The position numbers were made by a program, and so were the translations under genes. Source: JL08 sp965363755 (GTDB lineage: Bacteria; Pseudomonadota; Alphaproteobacteria; Rhodobacterales; Rhodobacteraceae). Taken from it: 26,858 nt of DNA. Positions 14,064-22,200 of this stretch are shown piece by piece. The notes below the pieces were generated by a model, which did not search any database, had not been told where the DNA came from, and saw only the letters and a program-made list of their open reading frames with translations. The stretch is from NCBI GenBank assembly GCA_965363755.1, contig CBDTVL010000019.1:1-26858 (forward strand), in the 5' to 3' direction. Within the stretch, counting starts at the first letter, position 1; each line of letters opens with the position of its first letter.

Positions 14064-16109
14064 ATGACAGGCGCTGCCACGTTGTTAAAGGACGTTTTTG
14101 GCTTTGATGCCTTTCGGCCCGGCCAGCAAGACATTGTCGAAGCGGTGACGGCTGGTGAAAACGTGCTTGCCATAATGCCAACAGGGGGCGGCAAATCCCT
14201 GTGTTTCCAATTGCCAGCTTTGATGCGCGAAGGGGTCACGGTTGTGATCTCACCGTTGATTGCGTTGATGCGCGATCAGGTGCGCGCTCTGCAAGAAGCA
14301 GGCGTTTGCGCAGGCGCCCTGACGTCCGGCAATACAGACGCAGAAACCGACGCCGTTTGGGAGGCGCTTGAGGCGGGAAAGCTGAAGCTGCTTTATATGG
14401 CGCCAGAACGTTTGGCAGCGGGGTCGGCGATGGGCATGCTGCGCCGCATAAATGTGACCATGATCGCGGTCGACGAGGCACATTGCGTCAGCCAGTGGGG
14501 CCACGATTTCCGCCCCGACTATTTGCGCATCGGAGAGTTGAAGCGGTCCTTGAACGTGCCATTGGCGGCGTTTACGGCGACTGCAGACGCGGAAACCCGG
14601 CAAGAGATCACTGAAAAGCTGTTTGATGGCATCACACCGCGAACTTTCCTTAGAGGTTTTGATCGGCCCAACATCCATCTTGCATTTGAGTCCAAGGACA
14701 ATCCACGGCGCCAGATTCTTGACTTTGCAGCCGCCCGTAAGGGGCAATCGGGTATCGTATATTGTGGCACCCGTGCCAAAACCGAAGGGCTGGCAGGCGC
14801 ATTGCGCGAGGCGGGGCATCTTGCGTGCCACTATCACGGCGGGATGGACGCCGAGGATCGCCGCATCACCGAACGTCGCTTTCAGCAGGAAGACGGGTTG
14901 ATTGTGGTCGCGACGGTTGCCTTTGGCATGGGGATCGACAAACCGGATATCCGCTGGGTCGCGCACGCCGACCTGCCCAAATCTATTGAGAGTTACTATC
15001 AGGAAATTGGCCGCGCGGGCAGAGACGGCGCACCGGCGGAAACGCTGACCTTGTTCGGCCCAGAAGATATTCGCCTGCGGCGCACCCAAATTGACGAAGG
15101 GTTGGCTCCGCTGGAAAGGCGCTCTGCCGATCACGCGCGCCTAAATGGACTATTGGGTCTGGCCGAGGCGCTGGAATGTCGTCGCAAAACTCTTCTTGGT
15201 TATTTTGGAGAGAGCGACATTGCCTGCGGGCGGTGCGATCTTTGCGACACACCTGCAGATGTATTTGACGGGACCATTGCTGTGCGCAAGGCATTGTCTG
15301 CCATACTACGAACCGATGAGTGGTTTGGTGCCGGACATCTGATTGACATTCTCACAGGCACCGCGACGGACAAGATCAGGCTGCGCAAGCACGATCAGTT
15401 ACCCACCTATGGTGTGGGAACCGAATACGACAAGCGGGGCTGGCAGGCGGTGTTCCGTCAGATGATGGGCCATGATCTGGTGCGTCCGGATCCTGAACGC
15501 CACGGCGCATTGCGCATGACTGACAAGGCGTTGCCAATCCTGAGGGATCAGGCGACGATCAACTTGCGCCGCGATACGATCCGAAAAGCCGCCGCACAAC
15601 GTAGGCCTGCGATCAAAATGCTGGTGTCAGAAGAAGATGCACCGCTGCTGTCCGCGCTCAAGGCCCGCCGCCGGGCTTTTGCGGAGGCTGCCAAAGTGCC
15701 TGCGTATATCATTTTCACGGATCGGACCCTGATTGAAATGGCCGAGAAGCGGCCCGCGACATTGGACGCGATGGCCGGTATCGGCGGTGTTGGCGCAAAA
15801 AAACTTGAGCGTTATGGCACAGCGTTTCTGGAGGTGATCACCGGGACCAGTCAGGAGATGCATCCAACGCGTCGCAAATTGGCTGGACGACCGGCGGGTG
15901 ATCTCTTTGACCGACTGCTGGAAGCGCAGGCCGATCTGGCGCGTGGCAATGGCGGAATAGACAAACCGCTAAGCTGTTCCGCATCGCTATTGGCCAAAGT
16001 TGCAGCGAACCGGCCACAGGACGAACAAGCAATGGAGCGGCTTTTGGGCGAGCGTCGTGCCGAACGATTTGGCGGCGCATTTCTGGACGTATTGCGTGCG
16101 GCGGGCTAG
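14064..16109 (+). CDS. recQ: ATP-dependent DNA helicase RecQ
   Basis: A 681-residue SF2 helicase that unwinds DNA 3' to 5' in recombination and repair. Domains in order are the RecA-like core 1 with Walker A PTGGGKSLC (Lys44) and the DEAH box at 137-140 followed by CVSQWGHDFRPDY; core 2 with VATVAFGMGIDKPDIR and QEIGRAGRDG; the RecQ zinc-binding region with LECRRKTLLGYFGE and CGRCDLC; a winged helix; and a C-terminal HRDC domain (about 515-590) with AGIGGVGAKKLERYG. About 90 more residues follow, so it is somewhat longer than E. coli RecQ (609). The gene is 31 bases upstream of yaaA on the same strand, suggesting an operon. Confidence 0.95.
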   Translation: MTGAATLLKDVFGFDAFRPGQQDIVEAVTAGENVLAIMPTGGGKSLCFQLPALMREGVTVVISPLIALMRDQVRALQEAGVCAGALTSGNTDAETDAVWEALEAGKLKLLYMAPERLAAGSAMGMLRRINVTMIAVDEAHCVSQWGHDFRPDYLRIGELKRSLNVPLAAFTATADAETRQEITEKLFDGITPRTFLRGFDRPNIHLAFESKDNPRRQILDFAAARKGQSGIVYCGTRAKTEGLAGALREAGHLACHYHGGMDAEDRRITERRFQQEDGLIVVATVAFGMGIDKPDIRWVAHADLPKSIESYYQEIGRAGRDGAPAETLTLFGPEDIRLRRTQIDEGLAPLERRSADHARLNGLLGLAEALECRRKTLLGYFGESDIACGRCDLCDTPADVFDGTIAVRKALSAILRTDEWFGAGHLIDILTGTATDKIRLRKHDQLPTYGVGTEYDKRGWQAVFRQMMGHDLVRPDPERHGALRMTDKALPILRDQATINLRRDTIRKAAAQRRPAIKMLVSEEDAPLLSALKARRRAFAEAAKVPAYIIFTDRTLIEMAEKRPATLDAMAGIGGVGAKKLERYGTAFLEVITGTSQEMHPTRRKLAGRPAGDLFDRLLEAQADLARGNGGIDKPLSCSASLLAKVAANRPQDEQAMERLLGERRAERFGGAFLDVLRAAG

Positions 16110-16139
16110 GTCTGCAGCTCATAAACAAGAGGATGTATC

Positions 16140-16913
16140 ATGCTGGTGGTGATTTCGCCTGCGAAGCGACTGGATTGGGCAGAGGTTTCGACTATACCGA
16201 CAACGCCTGATTTTCAGGAAGACGCGGTGAGACTGGTACGCACGGCCCGCAATCTGGGTCTGGGTGATTTGCAGAAACTGATGGATCTCAGCCCTGATCT
16301 CGCGCGACTGAATCGGGATCGTTTCCGACGTTTTGCGACCGAACCGGCGGCAGAGGACACGCGCCCTGCGGCGCTGGCTTTTGCCGGGGACACGTATCAG
16401 GGTCTCGAGGCCGCAAGTCTTGACGCTGATGAGGTGGCCTATGCGCAGGCGCATCTGCGCATATTGTCCGGGCTTTATGGCGTGCTGCGCCCGTTGGACG
16501 CGATCCAGCCTTATCGGTTGGAAATGGGCAGCAGGTTAAAGACCCGACGGGGATCAAATTTGTATCAGTACTGGCGCGACGGGTTGTCCAAAGCGCTGAA
16601 TGCGCAGGCCAATCAGACTGGAAGCGACGTGCTGATCAATTGTGCCAGTCAGGAGTATTTTGGCGCTGTTGATCTCAAAGCCCTGAAACTACGGGTCGTG
16701 ACCCCAATGTTCATGGAGGACAAATCAGGTGCACCTAAAATTGTGAGTTTTTTTGCGAAAAAAGCGCGCGGCGCAATGGCCCGTTTCATTATACAAAGGC
16801 GGCTCAGCACTCCCGATGCGCTCAGAGACTTTGATAGCGGCGGTTACAAATTTCAACCAGATCTGAGCGCGCCCGACAAACCAGTATTTGTACGGCCCTA
16901 TTCGGCGGCCTGA
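16140..16913 (+). CDS. yaaA: Peroxide stress protein YaaA
   Basis: A 257-residue member of the YaaA (DUF328) family. Family motifs include the start MLVVISPAKRLDW, then FAGDTYQGLEA, LSGLYGVLRPLDAIQPYRLEMG, INCASQEYFGAV and a C-terminal FFAKKARGAMARF. In E. coli YaaA is induced by hydrogen peroxide through OxyR, binds DNA and lowers free intracellular iron to limit oxidative damage. Whether OxyR controls it here cannot be seen. It follows recQ by 31 bases with AAGAGGA about seven bases before the ATG. Its last 16 bases overlap the convergent histidine kinase gene. Confidence 0.94.
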   Translation: MLVVISPAKRLDWAEVSTIPTTPDFQEDAVRLVRTARNLGLGDLQKLMDLSPDLARLNRDRFRRFATEPAAEDTRPAALAFAGDTYQGLEAASLDADEVAYAQAHLRILSGLYGVLRPLDAIQPYRLEMGSRLKTRRGSNLYQYWRDGLSKALNAQANQTGSDVLINCASQEYFGAVDLKALKLRVVTPMFMEDKSGAPKIVSFFAKKARGAMARFIIQRRLSTPDALRDFDSGGYKFQPDLSAPDKPVFVRPYSAA

Positions 16914-19114
16914 TGTAACTCTTGCATCGGCGGAACCGCTTCAGCGGGGCAAAACTCGGCGATTTTACCGTGGATGGTGGCCTTGCGCAGGGGTTTGGTC
17001 AGATAGTGATCCAAGCCTGCCGCCAGAATGCCCTGTTCATCCCCATCCATTGCGTGCGCGGTCAGCGCCACAATCGGGATGTGCGCGCCACTTGCCGCTT
17101 CAAGTTTGCGAATTTCCTGCGTAGCCTCTTTCCCGTCCATTTTTGGCATCGAGATGTCCATAAAGATCATATCAGGAGCAAAGGTCTGAAAGGCTTCAAC
17201 GGCTTCGATGCCATTGCCGGCAAACTTGAGATCGATGTTCAAATCCTTGACCATTTTTCGGAACACCAACTGGTTGGTTTTGTTGTCCTCTGCTGCGAGG
17301 ACACGCATCAGTCGGCTTTCTACGAGCTCGGGCTGATTTTCACGCTCTGACATTGCGAGGTCCGACGTGGTCGGTTCCGGCAGCACCCCTTCCTTTATCA
17401 ACTCCTCAAGCCGAGCAAACAGATCGCGCCTTGGCAGTGGCTTTTGCAGGATGGCGTGCAGGTAGGCCTGCGCCGGGTCCATCTCGGCAAAGCTCGGATT
17501 CGGACTCAGTAATATGATAGGCACCTGGTTGCCTTTCGCGCGGATCGCGGCTGCCAGTTCCAGACCATCCATGCCGGGCATGTTGTGATCTGTCACAACA
17601 AGATCAACAGTTGAATCTAATGCAGCAAGAGCAGCAGCGCCACCTTCACAACTTGTGGTGCGGATACCCAATTGCCCCATCTGTTTTTGCAAAATTTCGC
17701 GATTGGCCGCCAGATCATCGACGATCATGGCATGTTTCAAACGGCCGGTCAGATTCGGTGGCTGAGACTGAACATTGCCGGACAATGGCATGCTCAGATT
17801 GAAACCAAAGCACGAGCCAACGCCCAGTTCGCTTTCAACCCAGACCTTGCCACCCATCAACGAGACCAGACGTTGCGAGATGGCAAGCCCGAGACCGGTG
17901 CCTTCAAACTGGCGGTTCTGTTCGTCTTCAACCTGATTGAACTCGCCAAAGACAAGGCCGACTTTGTCTTCCGGAATGCCAATGCCAGTGTCCAGAATGG
18001 CGATATGAATCTGACTATTTTCGCTGGAAGGGGCGGGTACACCGGTCACGCGCACCATCACGTGACCCTCGGAGGTGAATTTGACTGCATTGCCCATCAG
18101 ATTGGTCATGACCTGACGAATGCGGCCCGGATCGCCAACAAATTCTGTCGGTAGGAAGAGATCATAATCCACCAGCAGATCGATGCCCTTTTCGCGGGCA
18201 GAGGGCTGCAGCAGCATCATGACTTCGTGGACACACCTTTCCAGATCAAAAGGTTCGGGGTGCAGGACCAGTTTCTCGGCCTCGATTTTGGAGTAGTCCA
18301 ACACATCATTGATGATCACCAACAGCGCCTCACCAGAATTCCTGATTGTGTTCACATATAGCTGTTGCTCTTCGGTCAAACTGGTATCGCCCAGCAATTC
18401 CGCCATGCCCACAACACCATTCATAGGTGTCCTTATTTCGTGGCTCATATTGGCAAGGAACGCAGATTTTGCCCGGTTTGCGGCTTCGGCATTGGTGCGG
18501 GCTTCTTTCAACTGGCGCTCATATTGGACCGAGGCGGTGATGTTGAGGCCCAATGAGACGATGTCACCACCGTGACCGCGCCTGTCGACCAGCTTGACGA
18601 ACTGCCCGTTCCACAATTCAACAACGATCGGTTCTGGCAGGGAACTTTGCCAGCGGTCAGTCATCATTGTGCGCCAATGGTCGGCCGTCATGTTACCCGT
18701 GTTGACGATCCCCTCTTCGGTCAGAAACTGCAGGAGGCGTATATAGCTAACTCCCGGCTCCACCTCTTCCAGCCCATCAAAGATCGATAGATACGCTGCA
18801 TTAGCTGCAACCATCTCGCTATCAGCATCAAATACTGCAAAACCATCCTCGATTGTCTCAACTGAATGCCACAGCCGCCGCTCTGCAATCTCTACTTTCT
18901 TATGGGCCACGGTCAGGTCAGATTTTACACGGACGTTCTCGTCGCGCACGTTGGCAACCTCTGCTCGCGTCTCGACGATCTCGTCAGACAGGGCGCGCGC
19001 ATGACTGCCCAATTTCCGGTTGGCCGCAAATAGCTCGGCCTGTTTGAGCTCAAGAAGCCGTTCCGCAGCCAATCGGGCGCGCCTTTCCTCAGCCAGTTTG
19101 TTGGCAAGGCTCAT
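16898..19114 (-). CDS. Soluble hybrid sensor histidine kinase with two receiver domains
   Basis: A 738-residue protein without a signal peptide or membrane span, so it should sense a cytoplasmic cue. Order: an N-terminal coiled coil (1-80); a PAS-like domain (about 82-195); HisKA with FLANMSHEIRTPMNG (phosphorylated His225); HATPase with N-box around Asn342, DTGIGIPEDK and GTGLGLAISQR; receiver 1 (about 460-572) with Asp466/467 and phosphoacceptor Asp509; receiver 2 (about 603-720) with Asp610 and acceptor Asp653. Both receivers keep the Thr/Ser and Lys switch residues (LLSP/QKP and ALTA/TKP). It has no Hpt or DNA-binding output domain, so a separate phosphotransfer protein is needed. It is convergent with yaaA and divergent from the macroglobulin operon. 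Confidence 0.92.
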   Translation of the reverse strand: MSLANKLAEERRARLAAERLLELKQAELFAANRKLGSHARALSDEIVETRAEVANVRDENVRVKSDLTVAHKKVEIAERRLWHSVETIEDGFAVFDADSEMVAANAAYLSIFDGLEEVEPGVSYIRLLQFLTEEGIVNTGNMTADHWRTMMTDRWQSSLPEPIVVELWNGQFVKLVDRRGHGGDIVSLGLNITASVQYERQLKEARTNAEAANRAKSAFLANMSHEIRTPMNGVVGMAELLGDTSLTEEQQLYVNTIRNSGEALLVIINDVLDYSKIEAEKLVLHPEPFDLERCVHEVMMLLQPSAREKGIDLLVDYDLFLPTEFVGDPGRIRQVMTNLMGNAVKFTSEGHVMVRVTGVPAPSSENSQIHIAILDTGIGIPEDKVGLVFGEFNQVEDEQNRQFEGTGLGLAISQRLVSLMGGKVWVESELGVGSCFGFNLSMPLSGNVQSQPPNLTGRLKHAMIVDDLAANREILQKQMGQLGIRTTSCEGGAAALAALDSTVDLVVTDHNMPGMDGLELAAAIRAKGNQVPIILLSPNPSFAEMDPAQAYLHAILQKPLPRRDLFARLEELIKEGVLPEPTTSDLAMSERENQPELVESRLMRVLAAEDNKTNQLVFRKMVKDLNIDLKFAGNGIEAVEAFQTFAPDMIFMDISMPKMDGKEATQEIRKLEAASGAHIPIVALTAHAMDGDEQGILAAGLDHYLTKPLRKATIHGKIAEFCPAEAVPPMQELHQAAE

Positions 19115-19265
19115 GCCTGCTCTCCGGAAAATCTATCGCAAATGCCGGGTGACGTTGACGGGTTATGGTGAAGATTGGCTTAAAATGGCCTTGGGGAATC
19201 GTTGCCAACATGGGCAGGCGCATGTCACGCTGACCACGTGCGAAAGACCGCAAAAGGAGAGTTTG

Positions 19266-22200
19266 ATGCAACGATTTGGCCTAACCTTGCTGTTTTGGAT
19301 TATGTTGGCGCCTTTTGTGGCTGCCCAGACTTTTGTGCCGGATAGCCGCTTTGTCGTAACCCGGGATGTCGACTTTTACGGGTCTGATCTGGCGGCGCTT
19401 TTTGACACCAATTTCAATGCCTGCCAGCGCGCATGCGACACAAACACTCTGTGTCGGGCCTTTACCTTCAACACCCGCTCAGACGCTTGTTTTCCAAAAA
19501 GCAGCATCAGCGACCGACAGCCGTATGCGGGCGCGTTTTCGGCCGAGCGGATCGCAACTAAGCCGACGGTATTGGCCATTGCTGCGGTCCGTGCCGCCGA
19601 AATGAACTTCCTGCAAGAGCAAGACCTGACAGAGGCCGTAGTGCTGGCCGGCAAAATCGGCGGTTGGCATCCAGCCGGTGGGCGCGAACTGGAACAGGTT
19701 TTGCAAGCGGCGCGGGCGCGCGAAAGCGAAGGCAATTTTGTAAGCGCCATGCGTTGGACAGGGATGGCTGTCTCGCTGACGGATCGAAGCGATCTGTGGG
19801 CTGAATATGCGCGCCTCAACCTTGCGATCAAAACGGACAACGGCTCTGACCGCGCCCGCAATAAACGGCGAGCACTTTCCGCCGTCGTGAATGCCTATCT
19901 GCGCGCCACGCGGCCGGCTGGACAGGTTAGCGCACTATCCATCATGGCGCGGGCTTTTGAAGAAAACGGCAGGGGTCGCGATATGATACCGGCCTTGCGA
20001 TTGGCCCAAGCCATCCAGCCTCGCGACGATGTCGAGGCTGCGTTGGACAGGGCTATTGGAAAGTACGGATTTCGCATTACCGAGCACCGGGTTGATAACA
20101 ACGCAGCCGCGCCGCGCATCTGCGCCGAGTTTTCCGAGGCATTGATAAAATTGGGGGTTGATTACGAACCGTTTGTTCGTGTGCCTGATGCCACACTGGT
20201 TGTGCAACCGGATGGGCGCCAACTTTGCCTTGATGGTGCCGAGCATGGCAGCCGTTATCAGGTGACATTCCGAACTGGACTGCCTGCCGCCAGTGGCGAA
20301 ACACTCGCCAAAGATGTCACTCTGAACCTTTATGTGCGCGACCGCAGCGCCTCGGTCCGCTTTCCAGGGCGCGCTTATGTGTTACCAAAAACTACTGGAG
20401 CGGCCTTGCCGGTTGAAACTGTCAACCTTGAGACTGTTGATTTGCAATTGCGCCGCGTGAGTGACCGCAATTTGTTGCGTGCAGTGCAGGACAGCTATTT
20501 TGGCCGACCTTTGTCACAATACGAAGATCAGCTGTTTGCGTCAGAGATTGCCGAGGAAATCTGGACTGGTGCTGCTGATGTCCAGAATGTTCTGAACCGC
20601 GATATGACGACGCGCTTGCCTATGGACGAGGCAATTGCTGGTCTGCCTGCCGGGATCTATGCGTTGACGGCCCGGGTTCCGGGGGCAGACCCCTATGACG
20701 ACCCTGGCGCGACACAGTGGTTTGTGCTGTCTGATCTGGGACTAAGTACCCAATTGGGGACTGATGGCCTGCATGTGACTGTGCGGGCGCTATCCGATAC
20801 AGCCGCCAAATCAGGGCTCGACGTGACGCTTTTGTCGCGTGCCAATGCAGTTCTGGGCAAGACGCAAACTGATCCGGACGGCCACGCTTCATTCCCGCCC
20901 GGTCTGACCCGCGGGACCGGAGGGGCTGCGCCAGCACTTGTCATGGTGCAGCAAGGCGACGAGGATTTTGCATTCTTGTCGCTCACTGATCCAGCTTTTG
21001 ATTTGTCTGACAGAGGGGTCGAGGGCCGCCCGTCGTCACCGCCGGTTGATACGTTCATGACAACAGATCGTGGGGCGTACCGGGTGGGCGAGGTGATCCA
21101 CATCACAGCACTTACGCGCGATGGAAATGCCTCTGCGCTTGACGGGTTGCCGCTGACGGCAATCCTGAAGCGACCGGATGGGGCAGAATACAGCCGGCAC
21201 CTGTCCAGTGGAGGTGTCGCGGGCGGTCATGTTTTTGCCGTACCAATAGGCGGCAACGCCCCGCGCGGCACGTGGCGGATCGATCTGAAGTCCGATTTGG
21301 ATGCGCCGCCGCTGCAAAGCCAGACAGTATTAGTCGAAGATTTCCTGCCCGAGCGGATCGATTTTGATCTGGCTGTGCCGGACGGTCCATTTGATGCCGC
21401 AGACACACCGCCGCTGACCATCTCTGCCCGTTACCTTTTTGGGGCGCCGGGCGCAGATCTGGCCGTCGAAGGTGAGATTACCGTTCAGTCACTCAATGCG
21501 CTTGATGTTTATCCCGGTTATCAATTCGGTCGCTACGACACCCGGTTCGATCCGCGCAGCCAATATCTGAACCCACAGACCCGTACTGACGCTACTGGGC
21601 AGCTAGTGCTGCCGCTCGAATTCCCGGAGTTCACCGATCCGGCACGGCCTCTGGAAGCGCAGATTACTGTTCGGGTCTCGGAAGGGTCAGGTCGCCCGGT
21701 CGAGCGTCAGATCGTGCGCGCCTTGTCGCCTTCTGGCCCCATGATTGGCATCAAACCTCTGTTTGACGGAGTTGCCGCCGAAGGGTCAGAGGCGGCCTTC
21801 GAAGTGATCGGCATCGGCCCCGATCTGGCGCCGATGGACATCAATGTTCGCTGGAGCCTTAACCGGGTCGAAACGCGGTATGAATGGTATCAGCTATACG
21901 GCAACTGGAATTGGGAGCCGACAACTATTCGCAAACGTGTGGCGACTGGCGAGGCGCTGCTTGGGGGTGGCCCGCTCCGCATCGCTCACCCTGTCGAATG
22001 GGGGCAATATGAACTGGTTGTAGAGCGTCTCACCGGTGGCTACGTCGCCTCGGCGGTTGAGTTTTTCGCCGGTTGGTACGCACCTGCTGATGCCTCGGCT
22101 ACACCGGACACTCTCGACATTTCGCTGGACCAACCTGACTATGGCGCAGGGGACATCGCGCAATTGCGTCTGGTGCCCAGATTTGACGGGACAGCACTGA

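Noticed and set aside
14250..15134. 294-codon minus-strand frame
   Set aside because: It lies wholly inside recQ on the opposite strand and shows no recognisable domain.
19155..19186. TTGACG ... TAAAAT promoter for the macroglobulin gene
   Set aside because: The spacer is 20 bases, longer than usual, and other alignments are as weak; too uncertain to annotate.
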